A stretch of DNA of 48,976 bases from Acidimicrobiaceae bacterium (GTDB lineage: Bacteria > Actinomycetota > Acidimicrobiia > Acidimicrobiales > RAAP-2): contig PKXJ01000011.1 in assembly GCA_003132305.1 (NCBI GenBank), positions 1-48,976 on the forward strand, given 5' to 3'. A program made the position numbers and the translations under genes. Shown here in pieces: positions 42,309 to 48,976 of the stretch; the stretch's first letter is position 1; every line of letters starts with the position of its first letter. The notes under the pieces are model-generated. The model was given only the letters and a program-made list of their open reading frames with translations, ran no database searches and had not been told where the DNA came from.

Positions 42309-43816
42309 TCGTGACACCCCTGCCCGGCGGAAGAGCCGCGTCGGCGCCGCTCATGGGCCACGAAGCCGAGCCCACGCTCTTTGAGATGTCCGTCGCGAAT
42401 CGCTCGGCCTACCAACTTCGCTCTACGGGGGTACCGGCAACGGCGCTCGAGGAACTACTGCCAGCGGCGCACCTGAACCCCGAGATCGTTCCCGTCGCGG
42501 AAGTCTCCGAAAGAGACCTCGTGGCTCACTTCACGCGACTTTCCCATCGTCAGTTTTCGGTGGACTTGGGTATGTACCCGCTCGGTTCGTGCACGATGAA
42601 GTACAACCCGAAGTTCTGTGACGCCATCGCGAGCGATCCCGGGCTTAACGCCGTCCATCCCGGCGCACCCGCGTCGCTCAGCCAAGGTTGGCTCGAAATA
42701 TTGGTGACACTCGAAGAGAAACTCTGTGCCATAACCGGCATGAGCGCCGCGACGCTGCAACCGTCGGCGGGAGCGGCCGGCGAGCTCACTGGTCTACTGC
42801 TCATGCGCGCGTACCACGAGGCTAACGGCGAGACTCGTCGACGCGTCCTCATTCCTGACTCGGCGCACGGCACGAATGCGGCGTCCGTGACGCTGGGCGG
42901 CTACGAGGTCACGACGGTTCCGTCCAATGAGCGAGGACTCGTCGATCTCGTCGCTCTGAAGGCGGCGCTGGGCCCCGACGTGGCGGGCATCATGTTGACC
43001 AATCCCAACACCGTGGGACTCTTCGAGGAAGAGATCACCGAGATCGCGCGAGCCGTGCACGACGCCGGTGGCCTTCTCTACTACGACGGCGCCAACTTGA
43101 ACGCCATCTTGGGTGCCGTCCGTCCGGGCGACATGGGCTTTGACATCGTGCACATGAACCTGCACAAGACCTTCGCGACCCCTCACGGCGGTGGGGGACC
43201 CGGCGCGGGCCCGGTAGCGGTGGCTGCGCACTTAGTGGACTTTCTACCCGGCCCTCGAGCCACGCGCGTCGGCGACGGTTTCTTCAACTGGGTCGCCCCG
43301 ACTCGCTCAATCGGTCGCGTGCACGGCTGGCACGGCAACGCTCTCGTACTCGCGCGAGCGCTGGCGTACATCGACGTGCACGGTGGTGACGGGCTCACTC
43401 GCGTCGCCCAGCACGCGGTCTTGAACGCGAACTGGCTCCGCCATCGCCTACGCGAGATCCTGCCCGCCGCGTACGACCGGGTGTGCATGCACGAGTGCAC
43501 CCTCACCGCAACGCCGCTGAAGATCAAGTACGGTGTGCGAGCTCTCGACGTCGCGAAGGCGCTGCTCGAAGAGGGCTTCCATTCACCAACGGTCTACTTC
43601 CCGCTCATCGTCGACGAAGCTTTGATGTTTGAACCAACCGAGACCGAGAGCGTTCAGACGCTCGAATCACTCGCTCAGGCCATAGAACGCATAGCGCAGC
43701 GCGCGAAGGACGATCCCGAGTCGCTCCATCACGCCCCGCAAAGCACGCCGGTCTCGCGAGTGGATGAGGCGCGCGCCGCTCGTAAACTGATAGCGACAGC
43801 CGACGCGGTGCGCTAG
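42305..43816 (+). CDS. gcvPB: Glycine dehydrogenase (decarboxylating) subunit 2
   Basis: A 503-residue PLP-binding half of the split P protein; decarboxylates glycine and passes the aminomethyl group to GcvH. YPLGSCTMKYNPKF, LQPSAGAAGELTGLLLMRAY and IVHMNLHKTFATPHGGGGPG are diagnostic; the PLP lysine is Lys288 in LHKTF. The ATG overlaps gcvPA by four bases. About 80 bases of unremarkable sequence follow before the convergent protease; a 5-bp GACAC/GTGTC stem near 43850 with a following TTTT is too weak to call a terminator. Confidence 0.95.
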   Translation: MIVTPLPGGRAASAPLMGHEAEPTLFEMSVANRSAYQLRSTGVPATALEELLPAAHLNPEIVPVAEVSERDLVAHFTRLSHRQFSVDLGMYPLGSCTMKYNPKFCDAIASDPGLNAVHPGAPASLSQGWLEILVTLEEKLCAITGMSAATLQPSAGAAGELTGLLLMRAYHEANGETRRRVLIPDSAHGTNAASVTLGGYEVTTVPSNERGLVDLVALKAALGPDVAGIMLTNPNTVGLFEEEITEIARAVHDAGGLLYYDGANLNAILGAVRPGDMGFDIVHMNLHKTFATPHGGGGPGAGPVAVAAHLVDFLPGPRATRVGDGFFNWVAPTRSIGRVHGWHGNALVLARALAYIDVHGGDGLTRVAQHAVLNANWLRHRLREILPAAYDRVCMHECTLTATPLKIKYGVRALDVAKALLEEGFHSPTVYFPLIVDEALMFEPTETESVQTLESLAQAIERIAQRAKDDPESLHHAPQSTPVSRVDEARAARKLIATADAVR

Positions 43817-43898
43817 ACGTCGAAATATTGCCCTAGTCGCGGACACGTTTGACGGTGTCTACAAGTTTTCGAAGCTTTCTTACGGCGTTGAGTGGCGA

Positions 43899-45092
43899 CT
43901 AAAAGCCTCCGGTACCGTTCGGCGAGCCCAAACCGGTCGGACCGTCGTAGCCGACGCCCGCAGTACAGAGGTACGTGCCACAACTCCCGTTGCTGCCGGT
44001 CGTGACGTCGTGCAATGAAGGCGAATGTGCGTAGGGGTAAGAGCCGTAGTTGACTGAACTTGCGTTTCCGGCGAGCGCGTACACGGCCGCGATCAGCGGT
44101 GACGAGAGACTAGTACCGCCGACCTGGTACCACCCAGACTGACCCTGGTACCGCACGGAGTCGTACACCGCCGCGCCCGTGTTGGGATCGGCGTCAGCTG
44201 ACACGTCGGCGACGGTGCGCTTCGAGCAGCCGGTGTCCGTTTGCCACGACGGTTTGGGGGCGTAGGCGGAGCAACCCGAGCCCGTTCCGCTCCACGCGCT
44301 CTCGCTTAGGTAGCTGGCGTTCGAGTTGAGGTTCAACGTAGTACCGCCCACCGCGGTGACGTAACTCGACGCCGCGGGGAACTCAACGCCGTAGCCACCA
44401 TCACCGGCCGAGGCCGTGATCGCGACCCTCGGGTGATTGAAGTAACTGTTCTGGTCCGCTACCTCACCCGAGTACTCGCTTGAGCCGTACGAATTAGAGA
44501 TTACGTTCGCGCCCAGCTTCACCGCCTCATTCACGGCCGCGCCCAGATTCGCGATCGAAGCGGAGCTGGCTTCGACGAGCAGAATCTGGCAGTTCTGGCA
44601 GATCTCGTGCGCCATCTCGACGTCGAGTGAGATCTCCAGCGCCCAACCTGAATTAGATTGGGGGTACTTGGTCCCACCCGTCTGATTGACCTTCACCAAG
44701 CAACTATTGGCGACAGTGCACGGCGGCAAGCTGTAGTTACTGTCGAACGTCGCTAGATCCTTGGCGATATTAGGGTCGTCGTAGGCGTCGACGATGCCAA
44801 TCTTTTGCACACTGGTGGATTGGGTGGGAAGACTGTAGCCAAGGTGAAACTGTGTTGGTCCGTAGGCTCCCGCCGGCGGGACCCTTGAGGCGAGCGGATT
44901 TCCTTGAGCGTCGGTGACGACAAGTGCATCACAGCGCGCAATGCTGACCGCGCTCACGGGGCAAACGGCCGCGTAGCTAGCGTGGCTATTCGAAGCGCCA
45001 GCGCCTTCAGGCGAGATCGTTACGTACCCGAGTGCACTCGAAGCCAAAAGTGCGAGAACGGAGGCGAGACGTAGATTTCGTGTTACGAACAT
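43899..45092 (-). CDS. Secreted S53 (sedolisin-type) serine-carboxyl peptidase
   Basis: A 397-residue protein with a signal peptide (RLASVLALLASSALGYVT near residues 8-25). The catalytic set of the sedolisin family is all visible: Glu153 and Asp157 in WALEISLDVEM, Asp231 in TASAGDGGYG (oxyanion) and Ser328 in GGTSLSSPLIAA. The C-terminal YDGPTGLGSPNG matches the calcium-site region. Sedolisins are active at acid pH. The long activation prodomain of typical members is absent or very short here: only about 90 residues precede the protease core. AGGGGGG lies five bases before the ATG. Many cysteines suggest disulfides. It stands alone on the minus strand. Confidence 0.88.
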   Translation of the reverse strand: MFVTRNLRLASVLALLASSALGYVTISPEGAGASNSHASYAAVCPVSAVSIARCDALVVTDAQGNPLASRVPPAGAYGPTQFHLGYSLPTQSTSVQKIGIVDAYDDPNIAKDLATFDSNYSLPPCTVANSCLVKVNQTGGTKYPQSNSGWALEISLDVEMAHEICQNCQILLVEASSASIANLGAAVNEAVKLGANVISNSYGSSEYSGEVADQNSYFNHPRVAITASAGDGGYGVEFPAASSYVTAVGGTTLNLNSNASYLSESAWSGTGSGCSAYAPKPSWQTDTGCSKRTVADVSADADPNTGAAVYDSVRYQGQSGWYQVGGTSLSSPLIAAVYALAGNASSVNYGSYPYAHSPSLHDVTTGSNGSCGTYLCTAGVGYDGPTGLGSPNGTGGF

Positions 45093-45434
45093 GATTCCCC
45101 CCTAAGTCTTGGATTGGTTGAGCACCGAATTGTCCATCGCCCAAGACGCCCATAACGATATCGTGCCTTGGGAGTCGCGCTGCGACGAAGGTGTTCAAGG
45201 GGACCAGACTTCCTCCTCCTTTGATGATCATGCCTTCGAACTGCTCATCGCTGGACGCTTTTCAAGCCTGTTCTTCGAGCTAGATGTCGCCACGGAACGG
45301 ATCGACGGTTAGACGGAGCCGTAAATCCCTTCCCCGCGTGCCGCCGGACTAGGAAAGTTGGTTCGCCAGGTTTGTCGTTAGTTTTCACAACCCATGAACA
45401 TCGAATCGTCGCTTGTTACCCCGGCGGTGACTTC
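45093..45434. other. Intergenic region between S53 peptidase and the frameshifted membrane gene
   Basis: About 340 bases. A frame at 45109-45312 has no ribosome site and no family look, so it is not called. The region must contain the protease promoter on the minus strand. I see no RNA gene, repeat or clear terminator in it. Confidence 0.4.
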
Positions 45435-45936
45435 ATGAGTGGCGTCGAAGCTGCTGAGGTCCGCCACCGCCCGCGCAGCCGATGGCTAGTTCATGTGGGG
45501 TTGATAAGAAGCTTTAACGGCGCAGTGGTGGCGTTTCAACTCTCTCGTAGCATTACCATCGACGTCGCAGTGGGACTCGTTTTCATGGCATACGTCGAAA
45601 CTCACCTCGTGCAACGACGCCACGCGACGAGCAAATCTATTTCTAACTTGGATCACCTCCGGGCGCAGGTACAGCGTCGCAGACGACTGGCCTCTGCCGA
45701 TCTACTCCTTGCATTTCTCGCGTTGAACGTTTTGGCGTCCGGCGTCGTGGACTCGTTCGTCGGGCGAAGCATTCCGTTATCCCTTGCGGCAACTTACAGG
45801 GATCAACATTGACTTCATCGGATGGCACGGAATGTCGAGCATTGTCCTTCTCATCTTTCTCATCGTCCACGAGCTGCGCCGCAAGGAGAGATTGCGACAG
45901 TCGCAGATTCGCTCACGCGCAGACGCGCCGATCTGA
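45435..45936 (+). pseudogene. Small multi-pass membrane protein, interrupted by a frameshift
   Basis: From ATG 45435 the frame encodes RSRWLVHVGLIRSFNGAVVA, then a helix ITIDVAVGLVFMAYVETHLV, a basic coil and SADLLLAFLALNVLASGVVD, and stops at 45812. The next frame continues the protein sense: LTGINIDFIGWHGMSSIVLL then IFLIVHELRRKERL, ending at TGA 45936. Removing one base near 45780 (TTATCCC to TTACCC) joins SIPL to PLRQLTGINID in one frame, giving about 166 residues and four helices. So this is either a recent pseudogene or a one-base sequence error. Family unknown; the text after the join looks conserved in style. It stands between the protease and bfr. Confidence 0.6.
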
Positions 45937-46037
45937 AACCAAAGTTCTCGCTACTCGCAACGGTGGCTTCCGCTACCCTTGCCTCAAGATGGATTTAGAG
46001 GACATTGAAGTCTTCGATGACGCAAGGAGGAAGAACG

Positions 46038-46568
46038 ATGAAGGAATTCCTGACTGACGTTGAGACGTTGCGCAAGCGTGCTCGCGAGCATATGGAAAGA
46101 GGTCCCGTGACCGACGCGTACGGAGCGGACCTAAAGAGGGTTATCTTCGTTCTCAATCAGTCACTGGCAACGGAACTCGTGTGCGTGCTGCGATACAAGC
46201 GTCACTACTACACCGCGCAGGGTCTGAGCGCCCAGGCCGCCGCCGCGGAGTTTCTCGAGCACGCCGGTGAGGAGCAAGAACACGCCGACATGATCGCCAC
46301 GCGAATCACCCAGTTGGGGGGCGAGCCCGACTTCAGTCCCGAGACTTTGACCGGGCGCAGCCACACGGAGTACGACTCCTCCAAAGAGCTGGAAACGATG
46401 ATCCGAGAGGACTTAGTCGCCGAGCGGGTGGCGATTGCTGCCTACACCGAAATCATTGCGTGGCTGGGTGTCGGTGACCCGACCACGCGAAGAATGCTGG
46501 AGGAGATTCTCGCAGTGGAAGAGGAACACGCTGAGGACATGCTCGATCTCCTCGATGGCATCAACTAG
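46038..46568 (+). CDS. Bacterioferritin-like diiron protein
   Basis: A 176-residue ferritin-fold protein for iron storage or detoxification. Diiron ligands visible: Glu46 (SLATELVCV), Glu79 and His82 (HAGEEQEHADM), a Glu in EDLVAERVAIAAY, and Glu and His in VEEEHAEDMLD. ATRITQLGGEPDF is the standard bacterioferritin segment. The heme-binding Met found near residue 52 of E. coli Bfr is not seen (LRYKRHYY there), so it may be heme-free. ATG 46038 has AAGGAGG nine bases upstream; the frame from 46005 is rejected. Confidence 0.88.
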   Translation: MKEFLTDVETLRKRAREHMERGPVTDAYGADLKRVIFVLNQSLATELVCVLRYKRHYYTAQGLSAQAAAAEFLEHAGEEQEHADMIATRITQLGGEPDFSPETLTGRSHTEYDSSKELETMIREDLVAERVAIAAYTEIIAWLGVGDPTTRRMLEEILAVEEEHAEDMLDLLDGIN

Positions 46569-46683
46569 GAGTTGTCCTTTGCCCGGCCTGGTGTGGTCGC
46601 TTTTCTACCACGCGTATTGAGTCGCGTGGGTGACGAATAATCCGATTACTGTCGATTTCGCTAATCCCCGTTCGTCGGTATCG

Positions 46684-46708
46684 ATGAAGTCCGAGAATCG
46701 GACTTCAT
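46684..46708 (+). other. Perfect hairpin abutting the ribosome site of the YCII gene
   Basis: An 11-bp perfect stem, ATGAAGTCCGA with TCGGACTTCAT, closed by a GAA loop. The last base lies directly before GGAGG (46709-46713), the ribosome site of the YCII gene. It has no T-tail, so it is not a terminator. It may stabilise mRNA, gate ribosome access or be a DNA operator. Confidence 0.8.
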
Positions 46709-46722
46709 GGAGGAGCAGAAAA

Positions 46723-47070
46723 ATGTCAGAATATCTTGTTCTAATTTACGAAAGCGAAGCCGCTTGGGAGAAGGCCGACGGTGAAACCGCTGGGACAATG
46801 ATGAAAGAGCATCAAGAGTTCGGCGAGCGTAACGGTGCCGCACTTCGTGGCGGGAACGCACTTCACCCGACGACCAGTGCCACGTCGCTACGGCGCGACG
46901 CCTCGGGAAAACTCGTGGTCACCGATGGAGCGTTCGCGGAGACCAAAGAGGCGTTGGGTGGCTACTACGTCATCGAAGCGGGCGACCTCGACGCGGCAAT
47001 CGCCATCGCGAGCCAGATTCCGGCGCACTTCGGCGGTGTGGAAGTTCGTCCGATCAGAGATGTCGGCTGA
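46723..47070 (+). CDS. YCII-related (DGPF) domain protein
   Basis: A 115-residue protein. SEYLVLIYESEAAWEKADG at the start, KEHQEFGERNGAALRGGNAL, VVTDGAFAETKEALGGYYVI and AIAIASQIPAHFGGVEVRPI are the YCII/DGPF pattern. Members are small enzymes or sensors of unknown chemistry commonly encoded next to ECF42 sigma factors, as here. ATG 46723 has GGAGG nine bases upstream. Its stop overlaps the proposed sigma-factor start. Confidence 0.88.
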   Translation: MSEYLVLIYESEAAWEKADGETAGTMMKEHQEFGERNGAALRGGNALHPTTSATSLRRDASGKLVVTDGAFAETKEALGGYYVIEAGDLDAAIAIASQIPAHFGGVEVRPIRDVG

Positions 47071-48329
47071 ATAGCGTTTCTCGTCCCGTCGATGTCGAGG
47101 CCGCGGTCGCTGCGGCCTACCGTAGCGAGTGGGCCTTCGTGCTCGCGGCGACCATTCGCGTCACCGGCGACATCGACGTGGCCGAGGAGTGCGTGCAAGA
47201 CGCGTTCACACGGGCCTTGGCGACTTGGTCCAAGAGTGGGATTCCGGTTAAGGCCGGAGCGTGGTTGACGACCGTCGCTCGGCGACGAGCAATCGACACG
47301 CTGCGACGTCAAACATCGCAGAGGCGGGTGATGGCGAATTTTGTTGAGCCGCAGGAATCGGCGTTGCCGAGTTACTCGGATCTGGCGAGCATTGCCGACG
47401 ACCGTCTTCGACTCATCTTTACATGCTGTCACCCGGCGCTCTCCTCTGAGACGCAGGTGGCGCTCTCGCTTCGGTTATTGTGCGGACTCACCACCTCTGA
47501 AGTTGCCCGGGCCTTTCTGGTGACGGAGTCGACCATGGCCGCACGTATTACCCGCGGCAAGAAGAAGATCGCCACGTCGCACATTCCCTATCGTGTCCCG
47601 ACCGTCGAGGAACTACCGGCTCGCGTCGAAACGGTGCTTTCGGCGATCCATCTCGTCTTCACGACCGGACACACCGCCCCGTCGGGTTCCGATCTCGTGC
47701 GACGAGACCTCGTAGACCGCGCCCTCGATCTCGCGCGACTGTTGCGAACTCTGCTGCCAGACGACGCCGAGGTCGCCGGTCTCTTGGGCCTCATCATCTT
47801 GACGGACGCTCGCCGCCAGACCCGTACGAGCAGCGACGGCGCTTTGTTACTTTTGTCCGAGCAAGACCGCACTCAGTGGGATCACGGCGCGATCAGCGAA
47901 GGAGCGGCGTTGGTCCGTGAAGCGCTGCGCACCCGGCCCGCTGGTCGTTTCGTTTTGATGGCCGCTATCGCGACAATCCACGCGGAGGCGTCCTCGTGGG
48001 ACGAGACGAGCTGGGGCGAGATCGTCGCGCTCTACGACCTCCTGCTGATCGTCTGGCCCTCACCCGTGGTCGCGCTCAATCGCGCCGTGGCCATTGGGAT
48101 CGCCGACGGTCCCGACGCGGGACTCGAAGCGCTGTCCGACCTGACGAGCGACGGAGCACTCCTGGGTTACAACTACCTCGCCAGTACGCGGGCCGATTTT
48201 CTTCGTCGCCTCGGTCGCAAAGACGAGGCGCGGTTGGCCTACGAAGAGGCACTCTCACAGTGTGAAAACGAGGTCGAGCGCGCGTTCCTCGTTAGTCGCC
48301 TACGTGAACTCGAAGTTGGAGCGAACTAA
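47067..48329 (+). CDS. ECF42-group RNA polymerase sigma factor
   Basis: About 420 residues. Region 2 spans AAVAAAYRSEWAFVLAATIR and DVAEECVQDAFTRALATW; DDRLRLIFTCCHPALSSETQ, VALSLRLLCGLTTSEVARAF and ARITRGKKKI form region 4; a long C-terminal domain of TPR-like helices (GYNYLASTRADFLRRLGRKD) is the ECF42 hallmark. The conserved region 2 begins before the first usable GTG (47139), so initiation must be upstream; no ATG, GTG or TTG is in frame there. CTG 47067 forms CTGA with the YCII stop, the same coupling shape seen elsewhere, and gives the normal length. Its regulon is unknown; no anti-sigma factor gene is adjacent, as is usual for ECF42. Confidence 0.85.
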   Translation: MNSVSRPVDVEAAVAAAYRSEWAFVLAATIRVTGDIDVAEECVQDAFTRALATWSKSGIPVKAGAWLTTVARRRAIDTLRRQTSQRRVMANFVEPQESALPSYSDLASIADDRLRLIFTCCHPALSSETQVALSLRLLCGLTTSEVARAFLVTESTMAARITRGKKKIATSHIPYRVPTVEELPARVETVLSAIHLVFTTGHTAPSGSDLVRRDLVDRALDLARLLRTLLPDDAEVAGLLGLIILTDARRQTRTSSDGALLLLSEQDRTQWDHGAISEGAALVREALRTRPAGRFVLMAAIATIHAEASSWDETSWGEIVALYDLLLIVWPSPVVALNRAVAIGIADGPDAGLEALSDLTSDGALLGYNYLASTRADFLRRLGRKDEARLAYEEALSQCENEVERAFLVSRLRELEVGAN

Positions 48330-48400
48330 CTTCTACAAGTTCGGTTCCGAGTCCAGAAACTAGGTTGGAGGCGTCTCGTCAAAAGACGCGGGGAGGAAAC

Positions 48401-48499
48401 TTGAGGACCACGGCGTACTCGCCATCGATCGGCACCCGTGGTCACGGGAGCGTCGCTGCCTCGTCGCCCACTGGGGCGACTCGAGCTCGTGTCACCTAG
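48401..48499 (+). CDS. Possible 32-residue leader peptide before the amidase
   Basis: A TTG four bases after GGGGAGG starts a short frame that ends in TAG at 48497-48499, overlapping the likely amidase start. It has no family look. A small hairpin (GCGTCT and AGACGC, 48371-48389) lies before it. It may be chance. Confidence 0.2.
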   Translation: MRTTAYSPSIGTRGHGSVAASSPTGATRARVT

Positions 48500-48976
48500 C
48501 GAGTCCCTCGCCCCGGGTGCCGTGAGCTCGATCGCCAGAGCAGTTCGAGAGCGCCGCGTCAGCGCCACCGCCGTCGTCACCGCCTCGATCGAGCGCCTGG
48601 AGCACGCCGAAGTTTTGAACGTCACCGCGGAGAAGACCTACGACGAGGCACTACGTGAAGCGCGACGTATCGATGACGACGGGTCCGGCCAAGGCGCGCT
48701 GCTGGGCGTACCGACGCTTATCAAAGATCTAGAAGACCTCGCCGGTCATCCCACGCGCAAGGGCTCTGTCGCGCTTCGCGACGCACCACCCGCTCAGGCC
48801 AATGGCGTCGTGCCGGGTCGACTCATTAGAGCGGGCGCGGTGGTGGTTGGCAAGTCGACGTTGCCCGAGTTCGCCATTGAGGGGTACACCGCGAATCTCT
48901 TGACCGGCGTCACGCGTAATCCCTGGAACCTCGACTACTCACCCGGCGGCTCGAGCGGTGGATCCGCCGCGGCACT
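48489..48976 (+). CDS. Amidase signature-family enzyme, N-terminal part (runs off the window)
   Basis: About 162 residues are visible. GALLGVPTLIKDLEDLAGHP contains the catalytic Lys of the Ser-Ser-Lys triad, VVVGKSTLPEFAIEGYTANL is the usual second block, and NPWNLDYSPGGSSGGSAAA holds the Gly-Ser-Ser motif with the bridging Ser. The opening SIARAVRERRVSATAVVTAS then IERLEH is the standard helical start. Such enzymes cleave carboxamides; the GatA subunit of Glu-tRNA amidotransferase is related, but GatA usually reads differently in this region. GTG 48489 is the best start; GTG 48522 also fits. No gatC gene precedes it. Confidence 0.85.
   Translation, partial: MSPSESLAPGAVSSIARAVRERRVSATAVVTASIERLEHAEVLNVTAEKTYDEALREARRIDDDGSGQGALLGVPTLIKDLEDLAGHPTRKGSVALRDAPPAQANGVVPGRLIRAGAVVVGKSTLPEFAIEGYTANLLTGVTRNPWNLDYSPGGSSGGSAAA

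Noticed and set aside
43840-43875. Possible terminator after gcvPB
   Set aside because: Only a 5-bp stem with an 8-base loop before TTTT; too weak to claim.
45109-45312. 67-codon frame after the S53 peptidase
   Set aside because: No ribosome site and no family look; left as intergenic.

Overview
The window reads as chromosomal DNA of a fairly GC-rich actinobacterium, most likely an acidophilic or soil member of the Acidimicrobiia. Three things point there. The block pgsA, gcvH, FHA protein, MerR regulator, bifunctional nuclease, second MerR regulator, glycine-cleavage genes follows the Mycobacterium Rv1822-Rv1832 order. ATG, GTG and TTG starts are mixed freely, with many leaderless promoters. 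A sedolisin-type acid protease is present. The lineage is an inference; no 16S rRNA lies in the window.

Layout. 1-304: end of an rRNA operon (23S 3' end, 5S, strong terminator). 350-1507: an exported BNR-repeat protein. 1539-7166 (minus strand): a pgi-gnd-pgl-zwf-HAD operon for glucose 6-phosphate isomerisation and the oxidative pentose phosphate pathway. 7568-11251 (plus): a 24-codon leader peptide coupled to a GT4 glycosyltransferase, an alpha/alpha-barrel protein and a GH130-type glycoside phosphorylase.

11357-26211 is an aromatic (lignin-monomer) catabolic island. A tightly overlapping minus-strand operon ligK-ligU-ligJ-ligI-ligA-ligB-ligC encodes the whole protocatechuate 4,5-cleavage route to pyruvate and oxaloacetate. 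Divergent from it is pobA (4-hydroxybenzoate to protocatechuate). Next come an aromatic aldehyde dehydrogenase, a VanA-type Rieske demethylase (vanillate to protocatechuate) and a five-gene branched-chain-amino-acid-type ABC importer that probably brings in an aromatic acid. A 4,5-cleavage pathway is better known from sphingomonads than from actinobacteria, which mostly use 3,4-cleavage.

26271-28882: a TPR protein with a long basic disordered N-terminus carrying an internal tandem duplication, and a beta-lactamase-fold esterase. 29106-43816: central-metabolism and housekeeping block with fbaB, pgsA, gcvH, a zinc-ribbon FHA protein related to GarA, a MerR regulator, a bifunctional nuclease, a DUF4232-like lipoprotein or anchored protein, an AcuI/YhdH-like reductase, an alpha/beta hydrolase, a GT87-like membrane mannosyltransferase, thiD and thiG (divergent), a second MerR regulator, a small nuclease-like protein and gcvT-gcvPA-gcvPB. 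Nearly every first gene here has a TAnnnT box 6-7 bases before its start codon, which implies leaderless mRNAs.

43899-48976: a secreted S53 peptidase (minus), a frameshifted membrane-protein gene, a bacterioferritin-like protein, a YCII protein plus ECF42 sigma factor pair preceded by a perfect hairpin, and the start of an amidase that runs off the end. I saw no tRNA, CRISPR array, insertion sequence or phage gene.
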